From: Allolobophora icterica
Lineage: Eukaryota; Annelida; Clitellata; Crassiclitellata; Lumbricidae
NCBI GenBank assembly: GCA_963556255.1
Contig: OY744609.1
Location: forward strand, 10,625,542-10,689,541
Length of the DNA: 64,000 nucleotides
Direction: 5' to 3'
Each line of letters starts with the position of its first letter. The stretch's first letter is position 1. The notes beneath the pieces are model-generated. The model was not told the DNA's origin, did not search any database, and worked only from the letters and a program-made list of their open reading frames with translations. A program made the position numbers and the translations under genes. Of this stretch, positions 12,788 through 61,965 are shown piece after piece.

Positions 12788-13069
12788 CTACCATATGATA
12801 CACACTCTCCACCTCAACATCATACCGACACAATCTGTTTCTGCCTCCAACGACCGGGATAGGGCTAAAGCAACAACAGCCGAAGCATCGCTTGAATATC
12901 CGACATCGTTCACGGCGCAATCCTTAAGAACCTTCACCTGGCCTACCTGGACTGAAGGCGGAAGAATGTCCGAAGAACGATCGACAACCACGTCCACGCC
13001 TTCCACCGGATGCTCGCGATCGCAGGACCTACCGCCGAAGGAAAGACGTCGAAGAATTCGACTAAACAT
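12788..13069 (-). other. possible exon of an unknown - strand gene
   Basis: A 93-codon open frame on the - strand runs from ATG at 13069 to the stop at 12788. It has mixed composition (MFSRILRRLSFGGRSCDREH at the start), in a GC-richer patch than its surroundings. A cluster of CRE-like sites lies 115-195 bp upstream of the ATG. I see no recognisable domain. The + strand of the same interval is also open, so this may be chance. Confidence 0.2.
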
Positions 13070-13184
13070 CTCGTCTCGAAAAGTTATATCGAGAAAAGAC
13101 AGTTAACTAATCATTAGCCAAAGAAATCGCAGAGAATTGCCAAAAACACGCCAATCGAACAGGACATCAAATCGACAATAACAA

Positions 13185-13262
13185 TGACGTCACTTACGAT
13201 GTTGTGTAAGGTTAAAGTTGATAATGACGTCATCGTTTAATTAAGTCTTTTAAATGACGTAA
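13185..13262. promoter_or_regulatory. cluster of three CRE/ATF-type sites
   Basis: TGACGTCA occurs at 13185-13192 and 13225-13232, and TGACGTAA at 13255-13262. CREB/ATF proteins are known to bind these palindromes. They stand just upstream of the possible - strand exon at 12788-13069. Regulatory activity is inferred. Confidence 0.4.
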
Positions 13263-13832
13263 TTTATAAACGCATAAATTTATTATTCTCATATACCTGC
13301 AGCAATAATTACGATAATAATAATAATAATATAATGACGGTATATTTATCAGCTGAAATAATAATAACAGTAAAACTGTTTATCCTCTCCTCCGGACCTT
13401 AGGCCTACCTCATAATTTTTCCAATTTTTATAGCGCTATCACAGCCGATAGATCGAGAGCCAACCTCGTAACTCACAGTATGCAAATTCAACCCTCGCAC
13501 AGTATGAAGACTCTATACAATTCAATCTTACACAATTGCATAAGACGATAATTAGCTATTAGAAATTGTGGCTATAAAATACAGAAATGACAATTTTAAA
13601 ACCTTTTGGGCGGTTCTGAAAATGCGCTGTATAAATAGGCCTACCCATGGGTATACGTGCACTCATATATATACAACAAATATGTAGTAATAACAAGAAA
13701 AGTGAAGCAGTACCGTAGTTATAGCTGGCAAAAGTTATTTGTTGTTTGTTGTTGTTATTGCCGCTGTTGTAAATTACAACAGTGGCAATGAGAACAACAA
13801 ACAATTATTACTTTTAATAAGTTGCGGTGCTG

Positions 13833-14590
<758 letters not shown>

Positions 14591-15093
14591 AAATCAGATA
14601 GACGCGCTTGTGCAAGAAATGCTTTTGAACTCATAGATATATATTTTTTATTTGGAACCATGCGGACACATACAGACCTATACCCAAACGCGTAGAAAGA
14701 CAAACAATAAGCAGATCACTGCATGCAGGCCACATTAGCGTCGGTTGACTAGTGACAACCAGACACCCATGTTTAGTGTGATAATTATGACCACTGATCT
14801 AATATGTCGATAAGCAACATTCGTAATTGTAATCGCAAGCCTAAAATCTCGAGATCTGCCCAGAGAATCGGTAACCGCGGCGATTGACTCCTAACTTGGT
14901 TTTCTTGACCTCGCTATGCTCTGGCTCGGGATTGACTTCGAGTCCGGTGCAGTCGTTCACCGGCGATCCTCCGTCTCGTGCTCGAGTCTCGACTCGCTGG
15001 CTGTGTCGGCGTTGACTGGCTGGAGCCTGGCGGTCGATCCTCCGATCGTTTTTCACTCTGTGGCGGACGTCCTTTTATACCTGAAACTGTGAA

Positions 15094-15403
15094 TCAATCA
15101 ATCAATCAATCATAAAATTTATATAGCGCCTCTTCAAGAGTTCTACTCAGAGGCGCTCCCGAGCCAGGCCTGATCATAGAGAAAAGTCTTCAATAGGGTG
15201 TAGAAGGAAGACGAGTGTGTACGAGGAGATAGGCGAAGGAAAGATGGCAAGTCATTCCACACTGTTGGACCAACAACAGAAAATGCTCGACGCTGCATTG
15301 TAGCAGTGCGGGCAAATGGAAACAGAGGGTCTTCACAGGCAACCCTTTTCGAGGACCCTTGTGGAGGATTCCCATGGACATCCCTTTTCTGAGGAGTCTT
15401 CAT
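15094..15403 (-). pseudogene. LINE (CR1/L2-like) 3' end fragment
   Basis: On the - strand, 15403-15143 reads a typical C-terminal LINE ORF2 tail (RAFSVVGPTVWNDLPSFLRL). It ends just before a 3' UTR hairpin (AGCGCCTCT at 15124-15132 pairing with AGAGGCGCT at 15148-15156) and a tail of TGAT units at 15094-15113. The element is 5'-truncated; no RT catalytic motif is present here. Confidence 0.75.
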
Positions 15404-16374
15404 ATATAATTTCCATGGTTATACCTCCAGGGTATTCTCATGTGTATCCCTTATCGAGGGCTTTTCTTATGACATGAGAAACCAAACAATAATAAAGAAG
15501 AGGGCGAGGGAGAGGACTGGCCACCATATGCGTAGACTGGGGGGGGGAGGAGGGGCACGTGCCCCCAATAATTCAGATGGACTGTACACCCAATGCAACA
15601 AGTGTAGAATGAATAACCAAATGCCTCCAATATTTTGGTTACTCCAGTGCTGGCCACTCACTCTTGTGCCGAGTCCAATAAATTGAAGTCGCTATATACT
15701 TCATACCGATAGGCCTAGCTTAAGGGATGAACGCAAAACGTTTATACAGGCAGCTAGCTTAGTTTTCAGTCTTGTCTGAATTGCTGCAGGACAGAGGACA
15801 TGTGTAGGAGTGCTCGTATTGACAGCGAGAAGTGGGATGAGCAACTTGAGCATTCCCAGAAATTCGTGCAATGGCGTCATGTATTTACTACTCAGTAGTC
15901 TAAAATCTACCAATTTGCTCATCTATGGCAAGATGTTGAGGCGGTGAACGGCTTGTTGCGTTTGTCGTTTGAATGGCAGTCTTTGCTGTCAGAAGTTTGA
16001 AAGATAAATTTATATGTTTTCATTACTTTCGTGGTAATTAAATAACTATTTTGAGTTTTATTTCTTTGTTGCTTGTGTTGTAGGTCTAATATTTTTGTGT
16101 GAAGTTTAAGCTTTTTATAGAAAAGCGTTAAATTGCCTGAAAGCGATGGATTTAGTCTCGACACCCTATGAAAATATAGACAGTAAATAAGTGGAAATTT
16201 TGGATGAAAATTTGCCTAAGCAAGTGTTCACTATACTCACCTCCACTCGGATATTGTGGGCTTTAGTGTTTAAACGTTAAACGACTAAGCTAGAATCAAG
16301 TTTGTTAAGCTTAAGGCATTTGCAAATAACATTTGTGTCGGCAGGTGGGAGGTTTGTTTTATTTACAAAATGTA
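15404..16374. other. intergenic DNA upstream of the 1502-aa gene
   Basis: No coding exon or clear mobile element is supported here. A promoter and 5' UTR exon for the downstream gene may lie in this stretch, since its coding start is preceded by a splice-acceptor-like sequence, but I cannot place them. Confidence 0.3.
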
Positions 16375-16382
16375 CGTTAGAT

Positions 16383-16659
16383 CATGGGCGTCCGGAAGGG
16401 GGAGGGCAGAGCATTTGCCCCGTGGATTTTGCGCATATTTAAAAAATAAAATCTTTATTATGATTATTACAACAGTCCCAACACGATTTTCAATGCAAAA
16501 AGCACTTAATTATTTAGGTAAAGTGCTTGACCATTATTTATTTTTAAAGTTGTCACATGTTCTGTGTTCATGAATAGGTAATCTTTGCAAAAACTTCATT
16601 TTGCCCCTCTCCCCACAACAATTTTGCACCCCCTAAAAAAATTCCTGCAGATGTCCATG
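16383..16659. mobile_element. 277-bp hAT-type MITE, family CATGGGCGTCCG
   Basis: The left end CATGGGCGTCCGGAAGGG and right end CTGCAGATGTCCATG are inverted. Flanks CGTTAGAT (16375-16382) and CTTTAGAT (16660-16667) form an 8-bp duplication with one mismatch. A related copy is inverted at 62530-62832, with the same interior (TTTTCAATGCAAAAAGCACT and complement). Confidence 0.8.
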
Positions 16660-16753
16660 CTTTAGATTGTGCATTAATTAGTTTACTAATTCTTTGGACA
16701 GATTGAGATATTTTTTAAGCAATAAACTTTCATGTTTAATCCTTTAGCAAGTA

Positions 16754-37579
<20,826 letters not shown>

Positions 37580-38165
37580 CCAGTTTGCCTCTCGGAACAC
37601 TGTCTGCTGATGACTTTTAGTTTTGTGATTTGTGGCAGTTTTGAGTGTTTTTGTTACAGTTGTTTCTGTTGAGTTGCACACGTATGTCATGATTGGCATC
37701 GAAAGGTGCTACATAAATGTTCAGGTTCAGATGTACATTGCATTGTGTCAGTTTGAGTTTAGGCTGCCTGGCAGAGTTGTACAGTATTTGCTATTTTTCT
37801 GTGATCATATTTTTTTAAACGTTTTTTCTTTGCTTTGAGCGTCTGGAAGTGTTTTAAGAGCGTGTGAGTTTTGTAGATGGCATCGTTTTTGCTACAGAAG
37901 GGGTTCGAAAGCTTTCTTTGGAAGTAACTTGGACCAAAGTTCTGGTCGATTATTAACTTTTTTTGTTCACGGGGGCAAGTTGTGTGAAGAGAACTTAATG
38001 GTTCATGCAGGAGTAACCTGCAACTGTTTGTGTTATTTGGTTTTCAGTTTGTTCATGGACACTTTACATATATATGGACACTTTACATATATAGGGTGCA
38101 AAGTATTCATGTATAAACAGATGAAAAGTTACCAAATTGTATGTATCGCTGTATAAATAAATAAA
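37580..38165 (+). other. 3' UTR of the 1502-aa gene
   Basis: AT-rich non-coding sequence follows the TGA at 37577-37579. Candidate polyadenylation signals AATAAA cluster near 38155-38162 (ATAAATAAATAAT). Confidence 0.4.
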
Positions 38166-38492
38166 TAATGTTTCCTAAAGTGGGTTCCGCAGAACCATAG
38201 AGTTCTGTGAGGGGAAGACAAGGGTTCCATGAAGCAATTGGATATGTGTTGTTTGAATGTGTTTTTGCATCACAGGCTAACTCAGACTTCGAGGTGATGA
38301 CAAGGGCTCCGTGAGAAAACTTTATTTAAAACAATTAGTTTCTAGTCTAACTTTAATCGATTAAACTGTACATACCTGGATTACTTTTTAAATATATTTT
38401 ATCACAATATGCTTTGTTTAGGTAGGGGTTCTGTCAAAAAATGTTTGCGTTAAAAGGGTTCCGTAGCCTAATAAGATTGAGAAGCACTGAAA
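38166..38492. mobile_element. possible decayed hAT-type element
   Basis: The right end AGATTGAGAAGCACTG resembles hAT termini (CAGTGCTTCTCAA inverted). The left GTTTCCTAAAGTGGG is a poor match. AAATAAAT-like sequence flanks both sides, but this may be low complexity. Confidence 0.35.
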
Positions 38493-38929
38493 TAAATAAA
38501 GCAACTTTAGTTCTTCACTTATAAAATTAAACCTATACAGAGATTTTCAAGAGCTGTACTGTCTACATTAAACATATAAAGAGAAATTTCCAAGAGTTGT
38601 ACTGCTTATTAAACCTACCAAGAGAGATTTTTGAAAACTATATTGCCATTCTGAGGATAATTTCAACGAATCTCTCCACAGGACTTGGCTCAAAACCGAA
38701 AGCACTGCTACTTCACAAATCCTATCCCAATTCTTCTTTCTTTATACGTCCCTCACTGTAAGTTTCAGTTCTAAACACCATCCTCTTTACTGTCTGTCTG
38801 TCCCACTCCTTTAGATCTTAACCTAGAACTGATTTTGCCTCTACCTGTCTATCGATTTTGTTGTGATTGAGCGCCTGTGAATAAGCTGGTTCCCACGACT
38901 CTGCTTTGACATTATAGAAATCTCCAGAT

Positions 38930-39790
38930 TGGGACTATTAGGAAGTCTCTCGCTCTCTACGACAACTTCATTGGTTACCTATCCAGGCACTTGTAGGCCT
39001 GTCTTTTAAAATCTGTTTCCTAATGTTCAAGATAATGTCCGGTTCTGCTCCAACGTTACCTATCATATCTATTTCCACCGTCACCGTGTGCTGCCCTTGA
39101 ACCAAGGCTAGGTCTACGCTCAGCGTCAAAACGAGACTAGTCAACCGGTCTAATCTACCGTTTGGTAGTAGGCCCTATGATGTTTGAGGTGGCTGGTCCA
39201 GCCGAATGGAACTCTACTAGAAACAGTGCGAAGATCCGCCGCGATAAATACAGAGGCGGCGCTACACCAGGGCAAATGCCCCGGTAAAAAACCTTTGCCC
39301 TGGTCGATGCCCTGCCAGAAATATTTGCCCTGTCCAGAATTTGTTCGGGCATATAATTATGTTATATCCTGATATATAAATTCACTTAATTCACTGAAAT
39401 GTTAAAATTTTTGCTTTACAGATGTCACAAAGCGTTCAGCTTCCGGGGGGCTTCGCCCATCTGCCCTGACTATAGACAAATATAATAGTGCTTGGGGCGA
39501 TTTATGGCAAGCGCGGTAGCGCGATCTTATATGGTCAACATTTAGGCTCGCGCTACCGCGCTCTCCATAATTCGCTCTCTGCGCTGGTTACTTGTATGAC
39601 TGCCCTGGATATGCCCTGGTTACAAAAAGTGTCTGGCGCCGCCCCTGGATAAATATGTTTAAAACTCGACTCAAAACTCGTCTATTCTCGAAGTACTATG
39701 ATTAACTGCTGCACTGTAACGCGTCCTTTGAGTAAGAATTCTGTTTTATTAAGGCACGTTACAAATATAAGTTGTATTGTATTATATTGC
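38930..39790 (+). pseudogene. LINE (CR1-like) C-terminal remnant, split by a MITE
   Basis: The + strand reads WLPIQA-like, GFKICFLMFKIMSGSAPTLP and, beyond the MITE, FKTRLKTRLFSKYYD, in the order found at the end of CR1-like ORF2. Frameshifts and a stop are present. The MITE at 39251-39647 interrupts it. Confidence 0.6.
39251..39647. mobile_element. 397-bp hAT-type MITE with internal palindrome
   Basis: Ends CAGAGGCGGCGC and GCGCCGCCCCTG are inverted. GATAAATA is duplicated at 39243-39250 and 39648-39655. Near 39510-39570 AAGCGCGGTAGCGCGA faces CTCGCGCTACCGCGCT, an inner inverted repeat. Confidence 0.92.
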
Positions 39791-40035
39791 TGGCCTATTA
39801 TGAAGTGTTGTGTTTAGCCGCCAGGTGCCGCAGAACGCTTTCACACAGGCCCACGTTGTTTAGTCGTTGGGTGGCGCACGATGCTGAACCTATTGGATGA
39901 CAGGGACGTAGGAAGGCTTAGCTGCTGATATCGAGAGAATATCCGACACTCGCTTTAGTTATCGCCGCGCTGTGCGGATTGTCGTAATGGTTGAGTGGCC
40001 GACTGTCGTTCTGAGAATTCGGAGAGAAGGCTAAG

Positions 40036-55503
<15,468 letters not shown>

Positions 55504-55557
55504 GTAAATTATATACGACCCCCTCGGCGCCCGAATCATTCGACTCCACCCGAATGA

Positions 55558-57114
55558 CAGATAGGAGGAGGAAGAGGAGGAGGAGATGGCGGAGAAGGAG
55601 GAGGGGAAGGGAAAGGAGAAGGAGAAGAAGGATGATTGAAAGATTAGGAGGAGGAAATGATGCGAGAAGGAAGGAGGGAAGGAGGGAGGGAGGGAGGGGA
55701 TCTGGAGGAAGGGAACAGAGGAAGAATCAAGGAAGGAATGGAGGAGGAAGAGAAGATGGAGTGGAAGAGGACAAGATGTTGGAGAAGCAGGAATAGCTGG
55801 AAGAAGGAGAGTGAAGAGGGCGAGCGAGAGGGCGGAACGAACACAAGGAAGGGAACGAGGAGAAAGGATTGAAGGGGAGAAGGAGAGGAAGAGGAAGGAG
55901 AGGAGAAGATTGAGGAGGAGAAGGAGTAGGAGGGAGAGTGAAAGGGAGAGATAAAGAAAGGGAGGGAAGAAAGGGGAGAAACGATTGACGGAGTAGGAGC
56001 AGGAGAGAAGGTGAACGAGAATAGAAGATGAAGGAGGAGGAAGGGAAGGTAGGGAAGGGGAAAATAAGGGAGGATGCAGTGGCAGAGGAAGAAGTAAGAA
56101 TGAGAAGGAAGGAGGAGGAGATGGAACAGAAGACCGACAGGAGAAAGCGAGAGAAGTAAGCAGAGGAATGGAAGGAGAAAGAGAAGGAGGAGGAGGAGGA
56201 GGATCAAGGCGAGATGAGAATGCAGGAAGAAAGAGGAGAAGAGTATAGATGAAGCGATTGAGGAAGATCACGAAGGGAGGAGGAGGGAGAAGATGAAGAG
56301 GAGGATGGAACGAGGAACGATAAGAATGGTTAGTAGAGGAAGAGGCGGAGGAGATGTAGAATGAGGAGGAGGGGAGATGTATGAAGACAAAGGATGAGGA
56401 ATTGAAGACAAAGGATGAAAAGATGGAGCAAGAGGAGGAAGGGAGGAGTAGGAATAGTAGGAAGAAGGAAGATAAGCAGGAGGAGCAGAAGGCGGAGGAA
56501 GACGATGAGGAGGAGGAGGAGGAGGAGGAGGAGGAGGAGGAGGAGGAGGAGGACTTATTGGCTAAGGCGAGTAGCAGGGATAAGGTGAGGGAGGGAGGCA
56601 ACATCTGTGTGGGTGGATGGGCTGGGGAATCTGAGGGGGGTGGATGGGTGGGGTTAGTGGGTAATACAAATGCGAAGATGGACGAGTACGATGAAGACGA
56701 TGAGCGGAGTGAATCTCTGGAGGTCTGTATCAATGGTCGACAGACGATGATAATGATGAAGCCGAGGAGGGAAGGGAGAGATCAAGGAACAAATACGAAG
56801 AAAGGGACACTAAGAGAGACAGACAGACAGACAGACAGGCAGGCAGACAGACAGACAGACAGGCAGACAGACAGACAGGCAGACAGACAGGCAGACAGAG
56901 ACAGTGAGAGCGCCAGGAATAAAGAGAGACAGACAGATAGAGGCAGAGAGAAACAGAGACGGTAAGTCAAGCAGAGAAAAACAAAGATAGAAACACACAG
57001 CGAGAGAGATATAGGGGGCCTAGATAGAAAGAGACAGAGCGAGAGATATAGAGAGAGACAGACAGACATACAACAGCCAGAGAGAGAGAGAGAGCGCGAC
57101 ACACAGACAGACTA

Positions 57115-57165
<51 letters not shown>

Positions 57166-57425
57166 TGAAGACACACAGAGAAAGGGCAATATCCAGTGGA
57201 TGCGATGTTCCTTCGGACGGTTTGACGACGAGGAAAAGACGTATAGGAAGTGGAATAAGGAAAATAGGTGGAAGAACAGGAGGAAATGAAGAGGGAATAA
57301 GGAAATGAGGATGAAGCAACGGAAGAGGAAGAAAAGGAGGAATAAGAAAAAGAAGAGGAAGAAGAGGAGGAGGAAGGAAAAGAGGAGGAAGATGGATTCA
57401 ATGAGGACGAGGAATGGAAGATGAG
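55558..57425. repeat. purine-rich strand tract, ~1.9 kb
   Basis: From 55558 to 56580 the + strand is almost entirely A and G (GGAGGAAGGAGG-type). It includes a (GGA)n run at 56505-56553. Further purine-rich and (GACA)n stretches are at 56810-56900, 57110-57165 and 57240-57425. It starts 54 bp after PLXDC exon 3. Long Ser-rich open frames on the complement (up to 444 codons) come from composition. Confidence 0.9.
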
Positions 57426-57659
57426 GTTTGGATAATCTTCCGCCGGAATGGCAGTCTGCCATGTTCGTTGCTATGGGAAACCAATCGTGTCTCTCGGTGG
57501 CAACGGGGTTGGGTTGGCCGGGTGGGAAGGGTAGGGCGTGTGGGTTTGGTAGGGTTGATCGGTGGATTAGGGTGGGTTGTTATTGGAGATTAGTTACGAA
57601 AAGAACGCGGAGGAAAGCCGAGAGATATTTTCATTGGACGATTTCAGTCGCATGCAGAT

Positions 57660-58090
57660 GATAGACGGATGGATGGACGGATGGATGGATGGGTTGATGG
57701 TTAGATGGATGGATGAATTAATGGGAGGATGATTGGATGGATGGACGAACGGATGGATGGAATTGCGGGTATATAGATGGATGGATGGATGGATGGATGG
57801 ATGGATGGATGGATGGATGGATGGATGGATGGATGGATGGATGGATGGATGGATGGATGGATGGATGGATGGATGGATGGACGAACGAATGAATGAATGG
57901 ATGGATGAGCGGATGGATGGTCGCAAGGATAACTGGATAAATGAATGAATGGAAGATGCACGGATGATGGATGGACGGAATGACGGATGAGTGGATAGAC
58001 GGATGGATGGACGGACGGTTTGATAATTGGATGGACGAACGGAGGAGGGAATCCGAGGGATGGATAGACGGACGGACGGATGGCTGGACC
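57660..58090. repeat. (ATGG)n tetranucleotide array, ~430 bp
   Basis: Pure ATGG at 57777-57880, flanked by degenerate GGATGGACGGA forms. The complementary frames encode repeated HPSI and are artefacts. Confidence 0.95.
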
Positions 58091-58157
58091 GGTGAATGAA
58101 GAGTAATCCAGCAACCGTGTATCCTTCGATGGAAGAAAACATTGCGCGCGTGTAGTC

Positions 58158-58190
<33 letters not shown>

Positions 58191-58330
58191 GTATATATAT
58201 GTATATATATGTATATATATGTATATATATGTATATATGTATATATATATGTATATATATGGGATGGAACGGATGTATATATATGTATATATGTATATAT
58301 ATATAAATATATATATGTATATATATACAC
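58158..58330. repeat. (TATATATG)n tract
   Basis: TA dinucleotides with regular TATATATG octamers, interrupted by GGGATGGAACGGATG at 58260-58274. Confidence 0.93.
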
Positions 58331-58339
58331 ATACTACAT

Positions 58340-59130
58340 TAATGCCGATGGCATTCAATGACTCTATTTTGGCATCGAACTGCGGAGCTTTAGAAGCGGC
58401 ATTCGGGAAGAACAGATATCGACCTGCAACAGAAGATTTTAAGATTCTATTTTGAACAATGGTTCGCCGAATCCAGTAACGTCTACCAATAGGGACTTGG
58501 GGTTGGGAGAACGATCTCCTACGGTTGCCAGAAGTAGGGAGTTTAACGTTCCGGACATAAACTGGGGGTTGTTGATTTCCGATAATAATATATTTAAATC
58601 ATGTATCATGTATATATGTTATCGAAAACACATGTTATCTCGGAGCAATTTACAGTTCTTTTAGGTCTCTTATATATGAGTCGACCAGAGTGGGGGTTGT
58701 TCGCCCATTCCAGGTGGGGGGGGGCATGGCCGAATCAGTTTCTACAAAGTACATGGAACTGGATTCGAAGTCTTTATTCTGACAAGACGTATCGATCCGA
58801 AGAGAACTAGCAACAAGACCGTTTCCCTCGCCCTCGCTGGCGACCGTCGGGCAGGGGAGCCAATAAATCGGTCGGTGTTTGTTTAGCAGCAGAGCCTTTA
58901 CATTACGTCGGTGACAAGCGCCTATTAGACGCAGATTTAGGTGATGTAGACCGACGTAAATCATTGTCCAGAAACGAAAGAAACGGAGGAGGGAAGAGGG
59001 AAGAGGGAAGAGGAGGTGGAGGTCCAAAGGAGGAAGTGAGATTGGAAACGCAGAAGAAGGAGACAGAGTTGGATGGAGAGATGGGAGATGGAGGGAAGGA
59101 CTGAGGGAGAAGGACATGGAGAGGGAAGGA
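58340..59130. other. PLXDC intron 3 stretch, no feature recognised
   Basis: Mixed unique sequence becoming purine-rich after 58976. No exon matching the expected PLXDC continuation was seen. Confidence 0.4.
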
Positions 59131-59133
59131 AGC

Positions 59134-59292
<159 letters not shown>

Positions 59293-59399
59293 GCAGTAGA
59301 AGAGACGTAAGGGACGGAAGGACGTATGGATGAATTGACGAATGAAGAGATGAATGGATGGATGGATGAACATAGGAAAGGAGAAGGATGGAGGGCATG

Positions 59400-59579
59400 G
59401 AAGAGGGATTGACATAGCGAGGGAGGAGGGAGAGGGATTGACAGGGCGAGTGAGCAGAGGAGAGGGATTGACAGAGCGAGGGAGAAGGGGAGAGGGATTG
59501 ACAGAGCGAGGGACAAGAGGAGAGGGATTGACAGATCGAGGGACAAGAGGAGAGGGATTGACAGAGCGAGGGAGAGGTG
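59400..59579. repeat. 30-bp minisatellite, 6 copies
   Basis: Six units of exactly 30 bp, GAGAGGGATTGACAGAGCGA plus GGGACAAGAG, with few substitutions. Confidence 0.95.
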
Positions 59580-60217
59580 TGCGAGCCATTTACATCTGAT
59601 GACTCGCGTATCTTTTCCGTCCATGTTGAAAAATCTCCTATTCATGAGAGCGCACTTCTGCCATCTGTCTTCATCTGCAGACCCTGCAGTAGCATCCGAC
59701 ATCCCAGCTTCCGGTCCAAGCCCTCCCTTCCTCCCTCCCTCCTTCCTTCCTCGTTTCCTCTGGCACTCCACTGTCCGGCGTCATCTAACCAGCGATATTT
59801 CACCTAACACTTTCTGCCCAGGTTACGTTTGCGTCTGCCCATTTATCCGTCTGCCTGTCTCACTGTCAGTCCGTCTGCATATCCCTTTGTCTATCTCTCT
59901 GTCTCATCTATACATCCATCCATCCATCTATGCATCCATTCATCTATGCATCACAGAGCGTCTGATTTCAGGCGATCGATCGATCGCTCTCCTTGGTCGC
60001 TCGCCTAGCAAAGATACCGGCGAGCGATTTACCGCTCGCCTAGCCGAAGGCTTCTCGCCGTCGGTGACAGTCGGTCGTCTCTCGCTAAGTTTGAGTTAGA
60101 CTCCAAGACGATAGACGAACCTGGAGCCAGACCATTGTTTTACTTAACTAATTGAGATTATTTTAATTTACTTAGGACCTACTTGCGGCATTGTCCTAAT
60201 TACTGCTGACTTCTTCT

Positions 60218-61965
60218 TTATGTTCTCTGCCCATTGGCAGGTTCGTATGACCAATGACGCCATCGTTCTCTGTCTTGTGCTCTTCTCTTCAGTCCACTGT
60301 ATCCTTCTTCTTTTGTCATCATCCAGTCTAGCAGCATTGCCCTCGGTCTTCCTCGCGTCTTTCTCCCCTCCATCCTTCCCTCCATGATGTCTCTTAGCAG
60401 TGTCTCACTCCTTAGGATGTGCCCGATCCATTTCCTTTGTCGTCCGCGTATAGTACTTATGAGTGATCTTTGTTCTTCTACCATTTGCAGGATTTCCTCG
60501 TTCGTCCTCCGTTCCACCCAGCTAACTCTCTCCATTCTGCGCCACACCCACATCTCGAAGGCCTCCAATCTTTTTATGTCGTCCTTCCTCATTGTCCATG
60601 TCTCGGAGCCGTACAGCACCACACTCCACACCAGTGTCTTCACCATTCTCTTCTTTAGATTCTTGCTTAAGGTTCCTCTCATCAGCTCTCCTCTTTTGTA
60701 AAATGCATCTTTTCCCATGGATATTCTTCTTTTTATTTCCTCGTGGCATCTTGCATCGTCTGTGATCACACTTCCTAGATAGCAAAACTTCTCCACCTGT
60801 TCTGTTTCTTGTCCGTTTAGTGTGATCTTTATTGTTTGTGGTATTATACCGCTTCTCTTGTTTATCTTCATTACCTTTGTCTTCTTTACGTTTATTTTCA
60901 TTTCATATTCCAGTGATACCGTATTTAGACGATCCATCATCCTTTGTAAGCCCTCCTGGCTAGTTGCCAGCATCGCCTGGTCATCTGCAAATCTCAATGC
61001 CTTCACCCTTCTTCCTCCTACCTTTATCCCCTCCTCCATATCGTCTAGCGTTTCTCTTATGATCTCTTCTATATAGATGTTGAATAGGATTGGTGACAGT
61101 GGGCATCCTTGTCTTACCCCTCTTCCTATTTTTCCTGGTTCTGAGTACTCTCCATCAACTCTTATTTTCACTCTTTGTCCCATGTATAGATTACCTATCA
61201 ATCTTCTTTCTCTCCAATCCACCCCTTTTCTTCTCAGTATTCCCATTAGCTTTCTCCAGTCTACTCTGTCGAAAGCTTTTTCATAGTCGACGAAGCAGAT
61301 ATATATGTCTTGGTCATGTTGGATGCTTCTTTCTGCTATTATCCTCAATGCTGCTATCGCATCTCTTGTCCCCTTTCCCTTTCTAAACCCATATTGGTCC
61401 TCTCCCAAGCAATTTTCTGCTTCCGCCTTTGTCTGCAGTCTCTTTGTTATAATTCTTAGCAGGATTTTTGATGCATGTGTCAGAAGGCTATCGTGCGATG
61501 GTCTTCGCAATTTGTTGCATTCTGCTTCTTCTGTATTGGTATAATTATTGTCTGCAGGAAGTCCTTTGGCCATTCTCCCGTGTTGTAGATGTCCCGGCAT
61601 AGTTGCACCACCTCGCTCATTGCCTTCTCTCCAAGATTTCTGAGTATTTCTATTGGGATGTTGTCAATTCCTTCCGACTTCCCATTCTTCATGTCCTTAA
61701 TTGCAGCCAAGACCTCCTCTCTCATCACCTCCGGACCCATGCCGTCCTCCACCTGTGTTTCTTCCTGCTTCCGTTCTTGTTTCCTCATTTCTTCCTCGAT
61801 GCTTCCACTTCCTGTATATAATTCCTCCACATATTCCTTCCATCTTTCCCTTATATCATCTGCGTCCTCCAGTAGTCTGCCGTCCTTGCTCTTGATTGCA
61901 CCTCCTCTTCCTGTATTTTGCTTCCTGCTTAGTGATTTTATTTTACCGTACACCAAATCGCTTCG
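60218..61965 (-). pseudogene. 5'-truncated, frameshifted LINE reverse transcriptase
   Basis: Two overlapping - strand frames cover the element. The upstream frame (61956-61480) holds the region before the RT palm ([42 protein letters not shown]). The downstream 460-codon frame (61600-60218) holds RT motifs: [13 protein letters not shown], motif [13 protein letters not shown] (about 103-114), [12 protein letters not shown] (160-170), catalytic FADD (204-207), [11 protein letters not shown], and a C-terminal [19 protein letters not shown] region. A single frameshift near 61485-61510 joins them. The upstream endonuclease domain is absent, as expected after 5' truncation. The RT is that of a non-LTR element of the jockey/RTE-like type; clade is uncertain. 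Confidence 0.88.

Noticed and set aside
57594..58358. A 254-codon frame rich in HPSI repeats
   Set aside because: It is the complement of the (ATGG)n and (TATATATG)n arrays.
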